DNA of 64,000 bases from AP-15 sp963703855 (GTDB taxonomy: Bacteria > Pseudomonadota > Alphaproteobacteria > ATCC43930 > CGMCC-115725). A program made the translations under genes and the position numbers. The notes below the pieces were generated by a model that saw only the letters and a program-made list of their open reading frames with translations, did not search any database and was not told the DNA's origin. Below are positions 8,931-17,743 of the stretch, piece after piece; position 1 is the stretch's first letter, and the number at the start of each line of letters is the position of its first letter. Location: the NCBI GenBank assembly GCA_963703855.1, contig CAVPFW010000011.1, forward strand, positions 62,001 to 126,000, in the 5' to 3' direction.

Positions 8931-9100
8931 GCGGCGGAGAGCGCCGAGTTTGCCGGTGCCCACGGTCGTTTCTGGGAGATGCGCGACCTGCTGTACGAGA
9001 ACCAGGATCTTCCGGGCTTGCCGCTGCTGTTCTCCGCCGCGCGTTTATTGGGACTGCCCGAACCGGCCCTTCGCCGCGTTCTGGCGACCGGAGCCTGCGC
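8931..9100 (+). pseudogene. remnant of a DsbA-like thioredoxin-fold protein
   Basis: On the plus strand about 55 codons read as AESAEFAGAHGRFWEMRDLL followed by YENQDLPGLPLLFSAARLLG. This strongly resembles the helical insert of DsbA-family oxidoreductases (the AxxAGxQGxFWxMHDLLY segment). There is no active-site CxxC, no start and no C-terminal domain. It occupies the gap between the ppk2 start and the recA end. Confidence 0.65.
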
Positions 9101-9146
9101 GTACAAGATGCGCCCCCCTGCTCCTCCCCAGATCCGGGCCGGCCGC

Positions 9147-10214
9147 CTACTCCTCCGCGGCGGCGTCCGCCGGGGCGGCCATCATCGCTTCGGCGACGAG
9201 GCCGGCATTGGCGCGGATCGCGCGCTCGATCGCCTCGCCGACCTCGCCGTGCTCCTTCAGATACGCCTTGGCGTTTTCGCGGCCCTGGCCGACGCGCTGG
9301 CCCTCATAGGAGAACCATGAGCCCGATTTCTCGACGACCCCGGCCTGAACCCCGAGATCGATCAATTCGCCGCGCTTCGACACCCCCTCGCCGTACATGA
9401 TGTCGAAATCGACGACCTTGAACGGCGGCGCCATCTTGTTTTTGACGACCTTGACCCGGGTCTGGTTGCCGATGATCTGGTCGCGCTCCTTGATTGCGCC
9501 GATGCGGCGGATGTCGAGCCGGACCGAGGCGTAGAATTTGAGCGCGTTGCCGCCGGTCGTGGTCTCGGGATTGCCGAACATGACCCCGATCTTGTGGCGG
9601 ATCTGGTTGATGAAGACGACCGTCGCCCGCGATCGCGAGATCGACCCGGTGAGCTTGCGCAACGCCTGGCTCATCAGCCGGGCGTGCAGGCCCATATGGC
9701 TGTCGCCCATCTCGCCTTCGAGCTCGGCGCGCGGCACCAGCGCGGCGACCGAATCGATGACCAGCACATCGATCGCCCCCGAACGAACCAAGGTGTCGGT
9801 AATCTCCAGCGCCTGCTCGCCGGCGTCGGGCTGGGAGATCAAGAGATCGTCGACATTGACCCCGAGCTTGCGGGCGTAACCCGGATCGAGCGCGTGCTCG
9901 GCATCGATAAAGGCGCAGGTGCCGCCGGCGCGCTGGGCCTCGGCGATGACGTGCAGTGCCAAGGTGGTCTTGCCCGAGCTTTCCGGGCCGTAGATCTCGA
10001 CGACGCGGCCGCGCGGCAATCCGCCGATGCCGAGGGCGATGTCGAGGCCGAGCGACCCGGTCGAGATCACCTCGATGTCGGCGGCAGCCTCATGCGAGCC
10101 GAGCTTCATGATCGAGCCCTTGCCAAAGGCGCGTTCGATCTGGCCGAGCGCCGCGTCCAAAGCCCGCTGCTTGTCCATCGCTTCCTTGTCCAAGAGCCGC
10201 AACGCCGTCTGCAT
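9147..10214 (-). CDS. recA: recombinase RecA
   Basis: DNA strand-exchange ATPase and co-protease for LexA. The 355-residue protein has Walker A GPESSGKT at residues 76-83, the QPDAGEQALEI segment, Walker B VLVIDSVAAL, and the MGLHARLMSQALRKL and NQIRHKIGVMFGNPETTTGG (L2) loops. The Met at 10214 is chosen because AGGGAGG lies 8 bases before it and the protein then starts as expected for alphaproteobacterial RecA. The open frame's further 38 codons are promoter DNA. A candidate LexA box is about 80 bases upstream. Confidence 0.97.
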   Translation of the reverse strand: MQTALRLLDKEAMDKQRALDAALGQIERAFGKGSIMKLGSHEAAADIEVISTGSLGLDIALGIGGLPRGRVVEIYGPESSGKTTLALHVIAEAQRAGGTCAFIDAEHALDPGYARKLGVNVDDLLISQPDAGEQALEITDTLVRSGAIDVLVIDSVAALVPRAELEGEMGDSHMGLHARLMSQALRKLTGSISRSRATVVFINQIRHKIGVMFGNPETTTGGNALKFYASVRLDIRRIGAIKERDQIIGNQTRVKVVKNKMAPPFKVVDFDIMYGEGVSKRGELIDLGVQAGVVEKSGSWFSYEGQRVGQGRENAKAYLKEHGEVGEAIERAIRANAGLVAEAMMAAPADAAAEE

Positions 10215-10291
10215 GACCAAGACCTCCCTTATTTCACAGCCGGCGGTGCCGTGCAACGCGAGCCGGGGCGGAGTGTACCTGTTTTGTTCGG

Positions 10292-10306
10292 GAACGCAAA
10301 CGGAAA
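10292..10306 (-). promoter_or_regulatory. candidate LexA (SOS) box upstream of recA
   Basis: On the plus strand GAAC-N7-GAAA (minus strand TTTC-N7-GTTC) is one mismatch from the alphaproteobacterial LexA direct repeat GTTC-N7-GTTC. It lies 78 bases upstream of the recA start and 9 bases from the end of cckA, a sensible operator position. Confidence 0.45.
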
Positions 10307-10314
10307 TCCGCCGG

Positions 10315-12576
10315 CTACCCTCGGCCACCCTCGATCACATCTTTAACCTTAACGGCGAGCTGCTTCAAGCTGAACGGCTTGGGCAGGAAATGGATGTCGC
10401 CCTCGTTGTCGAGCCGCTGGCGGAACGCATCCTCGGTATAGCCCGAGATGAAGATGACCTTGATGGCGGGATCGATGCTGCGCACTTCGCGGATCAGCGC
10501 CGGTCCATCCATCTGCGGCATGACGACGTCGGTGATCAGCAGGTCGATCTTCTCCGGCGCGCTTGCGACCAGGTCGAGCGCCGCCTCGCCGCTTTTCGCC
10601 TCGGTCACGCGGTAGCCCTTGCTGCGCAGCGCGCGCGCGCCGAACATCCGCACGGCGTCGTCGTCCTCGACCAGCATCACGGCGCCGGTGCCGGTCAGGT
10701 CTTTGACCGCGGCCGGTTCGGCCGCATCGGCCCGGGCCCCCGGCGCGCCTGCCGCAGCCTGATGGCGAGGCAGGTAAATCTCGAACGCGGTGCCCCGCCC
10801 GGGGATGCTCTCGACAAAGACGAACCCGCCGGTCTGCGTGACGATGCCGTAGACCGTCGACAGGCCGAGGCCGGTGCCGGAGCCGACTTCCTTGGTCGAG
10901 AAGAAGGGCTCGAAAATGTGCGCCAGATGGTCGGGAGCGATGCCGATCCCGGTGTCGGCCACCTCGATCAGCACATAATCTCCGGCCGGCATGATTTCGG
11001 GTCCGCGCCGCAATGCCGCCGCCCGGCGCACGTTCGCGGTGCGGATCGTCAGCCTTCCGCCATTCGGCATCGCATCGCGGGCATTGACCGCGAGATTGAT
11101 CACGACCTGCTCGAGCTGACCCTGGTCGACCTTGACGAGGCCAAGGTCGCGCCCGTTCACGACCTCGAGATCGAGGTTCTCGCCGATCAGGCGGCGCAGC
11201 AGATGCGACAGCTCGACCAGGACGTCGGTGATGTCGAGAACCCGCGGCTGCAAGGTTTGCCGCCGCGAGAACGCCAGCAGCTGGCGCACCAGATTGGCGG
11301 CGCGGTTGGCGTTCTGCTTGATCTGCATAATGTCGGCAAAGGCCGGGTCGCCGGGCCGCGCGCGCAGCAGCAGCAAGTCGCAAAACCCGATCATCGCGGT
11401 CAACAGATTGTTGAAATCGTGCGCGACCCCCCCGGCGAGCTGGCCGACCGCCTGCATTTTCTGCGATTGGGCAAACTGGGTTTCGAGATTTTTCTGCTCG
11501 GTGACGTCGATGAAATAGAGGGTGAGCTCGCCCCCCGACCCCGGCGCCGTTCCGCCGCCGTCCGAGGCGACGGCTTGGGCGACGTTTTCCGGCCAAGGGT
11601 CGAGACGGCTGAGCAGCAGGACCATGGTCCGCTCGCGCGGACCCTCGAGCCGGATCTCGACCGGGTCGCGATCGACCATCCCCTCCGCGGCGGCGGCGAA
11701 TTTTGCGGCGATCGCCGCCCGGTCGCCATCGTTCAGCAAGCCGATCAGCTCGCGCCCGATCAGATCCTGCGGCGCGGCGCCGAACAGCTCGCCGAGCGCC
11801 CGGTTGGCCTCGACAAAACGTCCGATCCGGTCGACCACGGCGATGCCGACCGGGGCGTTGGCGAAGAACCGCCGAAAACGTTCGCCCGACAGCCCCGAGC
11901 CGAAGTTCGGGCGATGCTCTGTCGTGAGCTCGCCGATGATGCTCGCCGCCGTTTCTCGGCGCGCGCCGATGCCCTGAAAATTCCACAAAGAGTACCCCGG
12001 GTGTCCGCTGACCGGGGCCACCGACACCTTGAAGCCGCCGACCGGGCCGCCGCGCGCACCGGCCAGGGCGATCTCCGCGACCGCACGCGCCCCCGCTGCC
12101 GCGCGGGCGCGCATCCGGCCAAGCTCCGCCGCCGCTTCCGGATCGGCGGCCGCTAGCCGTTCGATGTCGTCGAGCGGCGGCCCACCCCCCTCGGGCAATA
12201 ATCTCCTGCACCCGGCGTTGGCGTGAACGACCCGGCCATCCGGCGCCATGATCAGCTGCGCTTCCGGCGAGGCATCGAGCGCCTGGCTCAGGATATCGAG
12301 GCGGGCGGCGAGCACCGCGCCCGTCCGGCCGACGGCAAACGCAGCCCCGGCGGCGGCGAGGCCGATCAGCGCGATCGCAGCCGCCCGGGCCGGCGAACCG
12401 CCGACCGCCGCTGCGATGCACAGAGCCGCGAGAGCGGCAGCGGTGACGAATGCCAGGGTCGCCGATCCGACCCAGCACAGCTTTAGCCGCCGACCACGAT
12501 TTCGCCGCGGCGCGGCACCCCAGCCGGGTCTGCTGCGCGCCGGTCCGCCGCCCGTTGCTTCAACTTCGATCGCCAT
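10315..12576 (-). CDS. cckA: cell-cycle hybrid histidine kinase CckA
   Basis: Membrane hybrid kinase that phosphorylates or dephosphorylates the CtrA pathway through ChpT. The 753-residue protein has two membrane segments (about 36-58 and 65-84), a PAS-like region around 95-200, a second PAS domain (about 233-360), the HisKA domain with His386 in GGVAHDFNN, an HATPase domain (N, G1 and G2 boxes near 500-575) and a receiver domain with Asp683 in ITDVVMPQMD. The QNANRAANLVRQLLAFSRRQ segment and the short C-terminal VKVKDVI ending are typical of CckA rather than of hybrid kinases in general. The gene ends 100 bases upstream of recA, as in several alphaproteobacteria. SciP, which acts in the same circuit, is 1 kb away. 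Confidence 0.9.
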   Translation of the reverse strand: MAIEVEATGGGPARSRPGWGAAPRRNRGRRLKLCWVGSATLAFVTAAALAALCIAAAVGGSPARAAAIALIGLAAAGAAFAVGRTGAVLAARLDILSQALDASPEAQLIMAPDGRVVHANAGCRRLLPEGGGPPLDDIERLAAADPEAAAELGRMRARAAAGARAVAEIALAGARGGPVGGFKVSVAPVSGHPGYSLWNFQGIGARRETAASIIGELTTEHRPNFGSGLSGERFRRFFANAPVGIAVVDRIGRFVEANRALGELFGAAPQDLIGRELIGLLNDGDRAAIAAKFAAAAEGMVDRDPVEIRLEGPRERTMVLLLSRLDPWPENVAQAVASDGGGTAPGSGGELTLYFIDVTEQKNLETQFAQSQKMQAVGQLAGGVAHDFNNLLTAMIGFCDLLLLRARPGDPAFADIMQIKQNANRAANLVRQLLAFSRRQTLQPRVLDITDVLVELSHLLRRLIGENLDLEVVNGRDLGLVKVDQGQLEQVVINLAVNARDAMPNGGRLTIRTANVRRAAALRRGPEIMPAGDYVLIEVADTGIGIAPDHLAHIFEPFFSTKEVGSGTGLGLSTVYGIVTQTGGFVFVESIPGRGTAFEIYLPRHQAAAGAPGARADAAEPAAVKDLTGTGAVMLVEDDDAVRMFGARALRSKGYRVTEAKSGEAALDLVASAPEKIDLLITDVVMPQMDGPALIREVRSIDPAIKVIFISGYTEDAFRQRLDNEGDIHFLPKPFSLKQLAVKVKDVIEGGRG

Positions 12577-12724
12577 GGTTCGCGTCCAAGCGGCTTATCG
12601 ACCGCATGACACTACCACAGATAGCCACACCCGCAACCATGGCCATGATGCCGCCGGGTTCGAGCACCTCCCCAACGGGCCGGCCCGACCCGCCGCCGTC
12701 CGGGTTCCCACCGGACAGTCGAGA

Positions 12725-13141
12725 TCAGTCGTCGCGGTGGGTGCGCTCCATCCGCTCGTGCCGCTCCTGCGCCTCGATGCTCAAGGTGGCGATTGGCCGG
12801 GCTTCGAGACGGCGGATGCCGATCGGCTCGTCGGTCTCTTCGCAATAGCCGTAAGTGCCGTGGTCGATCCGGTTGAGCGCCGCGTCGATTTTGGAAATCA
12901 GCTTGCGCTCGCGGGCCCGGGTGCGCAGCTCGATCGCGCGCTCGGCTTCGAGCGCGGCGCGGTCGGTCAGATCGGGCTTGAGCAGGCTCTCCTCTTTCAG
13001 ATGCTGCAAGGTGTCCGACAATTCGGCCAGCAGAACGGTGCGCCATAACAACAGCTTCTGCCGAAAATATTCGACCTGCAACGGGCTCATGAACTCTTCA
13101 TCGTCGGACGGGTGATAACCTGGCGGAAGCGACAGACGCAT
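12725..13141 (-). CDS. dksA: DksA/TraR-family RNA polymerase-binding transcription factor
   Basis: Binds the secondary channel of RNA polymerase and modulates promoters with (p)ppGpp. The 138-residue protein has the coiled-coil tip region LTDRAALEAERAIELRTRAR and the C-terminal segment YGYCEETDEPIGIRRLEARP. Only one Cys of the classical four-Cys zinc finger remains (Cys100), so this is the Cys-poor type common in alphaproteobacteria, with the fold probably held without zinc. The Met at 13141 (MRLSLPPGYHP) is the family start. The longer frame to 13891 runs through the gap and antisense to sciP and is not coding. Confidence 0.88.
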   Translation of the reverse strand: MRLSLPPGYHPSDDEEFMSPLQVEYFRQKLLLWRTVLLAELSDTLQHLKEESLLKPDLTDRAALEAERAIELRTRARERKLISKIDAALNRIDHGTYGYCEETDEPIGIRRLEARPIATLSIEAQERHERMERTHRDD

Positions 13142-13522
13142 CGGTTTCCCCGAAACTCCGTGAAGGAAGGGCCGGAGTATATGAATCGCGTTGTTCCGCT
13201 TCAAGCGCCAGAATCGCATGGAGCATATTAATTCGGCATGCGTTTCAGCGACGGCGGCCGCAACCTGCCCGAGCGCGCTGCGCGCTGATTTTGCCGATCC
13301 CAGCGCCGCCCCGCCCCGTCGCTCCGGGGCCAAAAGGGGCGACCGCGCGCCGTCGTCGCCGACCCGCGAGGGTCGTCGTCGGTCCGCTTCCCGCGTTGTT
13401 CCTTGAAATGCGAGTTGGGCCCGACAAATTCCAGGTTTTGTCCAGGAAACAATGCACAAGCGGAAGATTTTCTCGGTTCTGACGTAGGGATTCTTTAAGA
13501 GGTGCGCGTCTACTCTCTCTAG
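13142..13522. other. divergent intergenic region dksA/sciP
   Basis: This 381-base spacer separates divergently transcribed dksA and sciP and should hold both promoters. One GANTC (CcrM methylation) site, GATTC, occurs near 13489 about 30 bases before sciP. I do not find a full CtrA box (TTAA-N7-TTAA) or other clear elements. Confidence 0.5.
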
Positions 13523-13804
13523 ATGGACGACAATGAAACAAAATCCGGTGCGGCTGCAGAAAACGTCTTGCCGGCAGCGGATACCAAGCGCTGGGTCGCG
13601 CGGCGCAAGGCGGTGATCGTCTGCGCCGTGCGCAGCGGCGCGCTCAGTCTCGACGAAGCGTGTCGCCGCTACCAGCTGTCGGTGGAAGAGTTCCGAGCCT
13701 GGCAGCGGGCGATCGAGGCGCACGGCGTCGCCGGCCTGCGGGTCACCCGGCTGCAGATCTACCGCGACACTCCGCCCGCGCGCCCGGTCAAGCCGCGCTA
13801 CTGA
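13523..13804 (+). CDS. sciP: CtrA inhibitor SciP (DUF1153)
   Basis: Small helix-turn-helix protein that binds CtrA, or CtrA-controlled promoters, and blocks transcription in early G1 in Caulobacter. The 93-residue protein carries the family core TKRWVARRKAVIVCAVRSG, then LSLDEACRRYQLSVEEF and a RVTRLQIYR ending, the DUF1153 signature. Length matches the family. It lies about 1 kb from cckA, so two arms of the CtrA circuit are within 3.5 kb. The flagellar-linked expression seen elsewhere cannot be judged here. Confidence 0.88.
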   Translation: MDDNETKSGAAAENVLPAADTKRWVARRKAVIVCAVRSGALSLDEACRRYQLSVEEFRAWQRAIEAHGVAGLRVTRLQIYRDTPPARPVKPRY

Positions 13805-14198
13805 TCGGGTCCCGCCAGACGTGTCGGTAGATGAACCGACAAGCCCCGGTTCGCTCGGAACAGGCCCCGACCTCAGAGCCGGCGGCGACACTCCCGAACA
13901 TGAACGTCGCTTCCGATCCGTCGGTCATCCGAGCGGCGCCGGCACCCGAGCGCCCGCTGTTGTCTCCCGTCGCGATGATAATTCCATGGCGACCATCGGA
14001 GCACAGCACCGGCATTGAGATCGTTGGTGAGGTGTCCAACGCATTATAATTGTCGCCGCCGGTGAGCTTGCCATCGGTCACGTTGAACGAGCCGCCGGAC
14101 AACGAAGCCGTGGTCGTTCCGCGCAGGATTCTTCCGTTCTTGTCGATTACGACAACGGGTTCGGGGGACGGCGCCGCCAGCGACAAAAGCGGTAGCAA
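13788..14198 (-). CDS. small conserved hypothetical protein, probably exported
   Basis: The 136-residue product has a short hydrophobic N-terminus (LPLLSLAAPSPEP) and a central region GGSFNVTDGKLTGGDNYNAL ... ISMPVLCSDGRHGIIIATGD ... MTDGSEATFMFG. From memory this resembles a family of short exported proteins of unknown function in alphaproteobacteria. The last 25 residues beyond SVAAGSEVGACS are probably run-on, since they overlap the sciP 3' end by 17 bases on the other strand. Function unknown. Confidence 0.55.
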   Translation of the reverse strand: MLPLLSLAAPSPEPVVVIDKNGRILRGTTTASLSGGSFNVTDGKLTGGDNYNALDTSPTISMPVLCSDGRHGIIIATGDNSGRSGAGAARMTDGSEATFMFGSVAAGSEVGACSERTGACRFIYRHVWRDPISSAA

Positions 14199-14234
14199 GA
14201 CGCAAGGCGTCGCTCTGATGTTTCTCCGTGCCGG

Positions 14235-15665
14235 TCAGACCGCGGGGCGTGAGCGGATCTCGTCGGCGATCTTCCGCGACAGAAACTGGCCGTCGCTCGG
14301 CGCGGCGAGAAAGTTGCCGTTGTCGACGACGACCTTGCCGCGCAGGATCGTCATGCTCGGCCAGACGGCGACCTCGTGGCCTTCCCACGGAGTGTAGTCG
14401 GTCTCGTGCAAATCCTCCTTGCGCAAGACCCGCCGGGCATGCGGGTCGAGCACGACGATGTCGGCATCCGAGCCCACCGCCAGCGCCCCCTTCCTCGGGT
14501 AGAGGCCCATGATCCGCGCCGCGTTCGACGAGACCAGCCCGACAAAGTCGGCGAGGCTGTAGCCGCGCTGCTCGACCATGTGCGTGTACATCAAGGAGAG
14601 CCGCGGCTCGACCCCGGAATTGCCGCCGGTGGTGTCGTCGATCCGCCGGCCCTGGAGCTTGACCTGGAGCGGGCAGCACACCTCGTCGGTGGCGATCGCC
14701 TGGATCGCACCGTGCCGCGTCGCCGCCCACAGCGCCTCCTGGTCCCTGGCGAATTTGAGCGACGGATAGGTGTGGAACATCTGCCCGCCCGGCCGCTTGT
14801 AGTCCTCGGCGGTGAAGAGCAGGTACTGGTGCAGGGTTTCCCCATAGATCGGAAAGCCTCGCGCACGCGACCCTGCGATCGCCGCGGCCCCGGTCGCGGC
14901 CGAAACGTGGACCATATAGAGCGCCGCCCCGTCCACGTTCTCGGCGAGCCGGATCACCCGGTTGAAGGATAGATCCTCCGACAAAGTGTTGTGCACCTCG
15001 GCCATGTTCTCGAACCCGACCCGGTCCTCGCGGGTCAGCTTCTCGTACATGTGCATGACGATGTCGTTGTCCTCGGCATGGATCGCGGCGATGCCGCCCG
15101 CGCCGCCGAGGATCTTCAACACCTCCCAGATATCGCCGAACTGCACCATCCGGCCTTGCCGGTTCGGCCGGATATCGGTGGTGAACATCTTGACCGAGGC
15201 ATGCCCGGCCTGGATCGCCTCCGGCAGTGGGTTGAGGACCCCCGGCGACAGCTTGCCGTGCAGCAGCAGATGAAAGCCATAGTCGCAGCAGCAGGCGCCG
15301 GCCCATTCGCGCTGGCGCGCCTCGATCGAGCGCTGCAGCGGGAGGTCGGGCGGGCATGGGGCGAAATCGAGCAGGGTCGTCGTGCCCCCGTGCAGGGCGG
15401 CGCGGCTGACCTGCTCGGGCGGCGCGCTCAGCATATCCTCGTTGCGGCCCGGAAACGGGATCGGCGAGCTGCAATGGATATGCGGATCGACCCCGCCCGG
15501 AATCACGATCTGCCCTGATGCGTCGACGGTGCGCGCAGCCCCGATCGCCGCGAGGCTGCCGGGGGAACCGATGACGGCGATCCTGCCGCCGGCGACACCG
15601 ATATCGGCGGCCTCGGTTGCCGTCGGCATGACCGCGAGACCCCCGGAAACGATCAGGTCGAACAT
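14235..15665 (-). CDS. dihydropyrimidinase / D-hydantoinase family amidohydrolase
   Basis: Hydrolyses cyclic amide rings (dihydropyrimidines, hydantoins). The 476-residue protein has the metal site DPHIHC (His58 and His60 region), the carboxylated Lys in SVKMFTTD, AIHAED, MVHVSAATG and the IATDEVCCP segment, in family order. Cys replaces a usual residue after HIH, so substrate range may differ. The Met at 15665 (MFDLIVSGG) is chosen because the family begins with this strand. The frame extends 36 codons upstream without similarity. No preA/preT or pydC gene is adjacent. Confidence 0.87.
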   Translation of the reverse strand: MFDLIVSGGLAVMPTATEAADIGVAGGRIAVIGSPGSLAAIGAARTVDASGQIVIPGGVDPHIHCSSPIPFPGRNEDMLSAPPEQVSRAALHGGTTTLLDFAPCPPDLPLQRSIEARQREWAGACCCDYGFHLLLHGKLSPGVLNPLPEAIQAGHASVKMFTTDIRPNRQGRMVQFGDIWEVLKILGGAGGIAAIHAEDNDIVMHMYEKLTREDRVGFENMAEVHNTLSEDLSFNRVIRLAENVDGAALYMVHVSAATGAAAIAGSRARGFPIYGETLHQYLLFTAEDYKRPGGQMFHTYPSLKFARDQEALWAATRHGAIQAIATDEVCCPLQVKLQGRRIDDTTGGNSGVEPRLSLMYTHMVEQRGYSLADFVGLVSSNAARIMGLYPRKGALAVGSDADIVVLDPHARRVLRKEDLHETDYTPWEGHEVAVWPSMTILRGKVVVDNGNFLAAPSDGQFLSRKIADEIRSRPAV

Positions 15666-15727
15666 CCGCCACCCCTTTTTCGATCCGAACCCGCCGCGGC
15701 CCGCGGCCGCGCCGCCAGTTTCGGGGA

Positions 15728-16303
15728 TCAGCCGCCGCCGTCCAGAGGGTTGCGCGGGCGGCGCGGCCGGCACCAGTCCTCACGGCCGGCGAACGGCACC
15801 GAGACGGCGAGGCGGCTGCGCCATTGCGCGGCATACTCCGCCGCGAGCGCCCGCGAGGCGACCAGGTTCAAATCCTCGGAGTTGCGCGCCGCGTTGCGGG
15901 TCCAGTTATAGGAGCCCATCAGGGTCAGGGCGTCGTCGATCACCATGGTCTTGGCATGGGCGATCGGCACCGCGCGGTCGATCCAGATCGGCGCCCCGGC
16001 CTGGGCCAAGAGGTCGATGCCGGCGTTGCGCTCGCAGGGGGTGCGCTTGTCGGCGATCAGCCGGACGTCGACGCCCCGCCCGCGAGCCCGCACCAGCGCC
16101 TCGACGATGCCCGAGCCGGTGGTCAGATTGTAAGCGCTGACCAGGATCTGCCGCCGGGCCCGGTCGATCGCGGCAACCGCGAAGCCGGCGCAATCCTCCT
16201 CCGGGGCAAAGCACACGGTGACCGCCGCGCCGGGCACCGCCGCCGCCGCCGGCAATACCGCCGAGACCACTCCAGACGCCAGAAACAGAGCCGCCGATAT
16301 CAC
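15728..16303 (-). CDS. secreted phospholipase D-like / Nuc-type nuclease
   Basis: The 191-residue protein has an N-terminal signal peptide (hydrophobic to about residue 25) and a single HKD motif, IAHAKTMVIDDALTLMGSYN, as in the Nuc/PLDc_2 endonucleases that dimerise to build one active site. It is therefore probably a periplasmic or extracellular nuclease. Two Cys at about 31 and 38 and one at 97 may form disulfides. It is co-oriented with the hydantoinase, 62 bases upstream of it. Confidence 0.82.
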   Translation of the reverse strand: MISAALFLASGVVSAVLPAAAAVPGAAVTVCFAPEEDCAGFAVAAIDRARRQILVSAYNLTTGSGIVEALVRARGRGVDVRLIADKRTPCERNAGIDLLAQAGAPIWIDRAVPIAHAKTMVIDDALTLMGSYNWTRNAARNSEDLNLVASRALAAEYAAQWRSRLAVSVPFAGREDWCRPRRPRNPLDGGG

Positions 16304-16395
16304 CCGCCGGAGAGTAGGCGGCAGAGCTTAAAGGCAGGTTTCCTCCGCGTGCGGGTTGGATCCGATCAGCCGGATGGAAGCGCCGCGGCGGCCGC

Positions 16396-16932
16396 TCAGT
16401 TGATCGATGCCAGCTCCTCGACGCGCAGGCCGTCACGCACCCGCGCGACCAGCTCGTCGGGCTCGTAGACGATGCCGACCGGGTTCTTGTCGGTGGCCGA
16501 GCGGCTGCGCATGTAGGCCTGGCCCTCGGCCGCGGTCGCGAAATTGTCGACCAGCAGCTCGACCTGGTTGTGGTCGGGGTCGTAGTAGTACATCGAGGTT
16601 GTGACCCCGTGGTTGACGCAGCGGTGCGGGCTGATGCCGATCTCTTTGAGCCTCAGATAGTTCTCGGTCAGATCGTCGAGGCCGGCAAAGGTGAAGGCGA
16701 CGTGGTGCAGCCCCGCCTCCTTGCCGGCTCTGGGCCCGTCCGGTTCCCGCTCGGCCAACGGCCCCGGGTCGAGGAAGGCGACCCGGTGGTGCTCGTCGTC
16801 ATAGCTGATGAACGAGATGCGCTCGGCTTGGTAAAGGATTTCGGCGCCGAGCACGGTGCAGTACCAATCGATCATCTCGGGCCGGCGATTGGTCTGCAGC
16901 ACGATATGCGACAGCTTCCTTGGTGACGCCAT
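16396..16932 (-). CDS. VOC-family protein, extradiol dioxygenase-like
   Basis: The 178-residue protein has a vicinal-oxygen-chelate fold: SHIVLQTNRRPEMIDWYCTV at the N-terminus (metal His), GLHHVAFTF (second His) and YYYDPDHNQVELLVD with the metal Glu. It resembles single-domain biphenyl-2,3-diol dioxygenase-like proteins, but ring cleavage is not proven. A ribosome site (GGGAGAA) lies before the ATG at 16932. No aromatic catabolic cluster is present. Confidence 0.8.
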   Translation of the reverse strand: MASPRKLSHIVLQTNRRPEMIDWYCTVLGAEILYQAERISFISYDDEHHRVAFLDPGPLAEREPDGPRAGKEAGLHHVAFTFAGLDDLTENYLRLKEIGISPHRCVNHGVTTSMYYYDPDHNQVELLVDNFATAAEGQAYMRSRSATDKNPVGIVYEPDELVARVRDGLRVEELASIN

Positions 16933-17079
16933 GATCTTCTCCCTGGCGGACGCACGACATTCCCCGCCGATCGGTGCATCAGGGGCGGGTGCAAGTCAAC
17001 AATGACGCGCGGTTGAAACCGCACGTCGAGCGAGGCCCGCGGCCCGGCCGTCGACCGAGCCCGGCCGGCCGATCGAGGA

Positions 17080-17463
17080 CTACTCCGCCTTGAAGCAGTA
17101 GGCCGCGAGCTTGTTGCCGTCAGGGTCGCGGACATAGCCGGCGTAGGCGTTCGGCTTCCAGCTGCGCGTTCCGACCGCACCTTCGTCCCTGCCGCCGGCG
17201 GCGAGGGCCGCCTTGTGGAAGGCCGCGACCGCGGCGCGGCTTGGTGCGACAAAGCTGATCGTGCCGCCGTTGGCATGGCTGGCGGGCTGCCCATTGGCCG
17301 GCTTCAGCACGAAAAACTCGGGATCGCTTGTGCCCCAGATCGAGCCGTTGTCGCCGAGATCGTTGAGCCGCTTCAACCCGAGCGGCGCCAGCACGCCATC
17401 ATAGAACGCACGCGCCTTCGCCAGATCGTTCGTCCCGACCGTGACATGGGTAAATATAGCCAT
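17080..17463 (-). CDS. VOC-family protein (glyoxalase/bleomycin-resistance-like)
   Basis: The 127-residue protein starts MAIFTHVTVGTNDLAKARAF and contains GGTISFVAPSRAAV and YAGYVRDPDGNKLAAYC, which are typical of short VOC proteins. Function is unknown. The start at 17463 is preceded by GGGAGGATC. The longer frame to 17892 is rejected because residues before this Met are arginine-rich and unlike any domain. Confidence 0.85.
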   Translation of the reverse strand: MAIFTHVTVGTNDLAKARAFYDGVLAPLGLKRLNDLGDNGSIWGTSDPEFFVLKPANGQPASHANGGTISFVAPSRAAVAAFHKAALAAGGRDEGAVGTRSWKPNAYAGYVRDPDGNKLAAYCFKAE

Positions 17464-17743
17464 CCGATCCTCCCTTGATCCCGTTAGCTCCAACGAGCGC
17501 GCTTGCCAGCCGCGATCACGTCGCCGGGTAGGCCACCCTGGCCCATCCGCGGACGCGTCGCGACCCTGCGGTCGGGTCTTGATAGCAGAATCGGGTTCGC
17601 GCGCCAAGGACCGGATCGGCCGAAAACCGCGCCCGGCCCTCTCCGCCATCATCGACCGTCCGCCAGCGAAGACGCTCGCCGCCCCCGAGCCGTTTCTCGT
17701 CGCGAAAGCAGGCGCCCGGCGCCGAAGCCTCGGCCCGGCCCAA

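Noticed and set aside
8877..8963. N-terminal extension of ppk2 with a hydrophobic stretch resembling a membrane anchor
   Set aside because: The extension lies within DNA that encodes a DsbA-like remnant on the other strand, and PPK2 proteins begin near the Met at 8876.
10027..12156. A 709-codon open frame on the plus strand
   Set aside because: It is antisense to the full-length cckA gene, has no recognisable domain and shows the Arg/Ala/Gly-rich composition expected of a shadow frame in GC-rich DNA.
13142..13522. CtrA box controlling sciP
   Set aside because: No TTAA-N7-TTAA is present. Only a single GANTC site was found.
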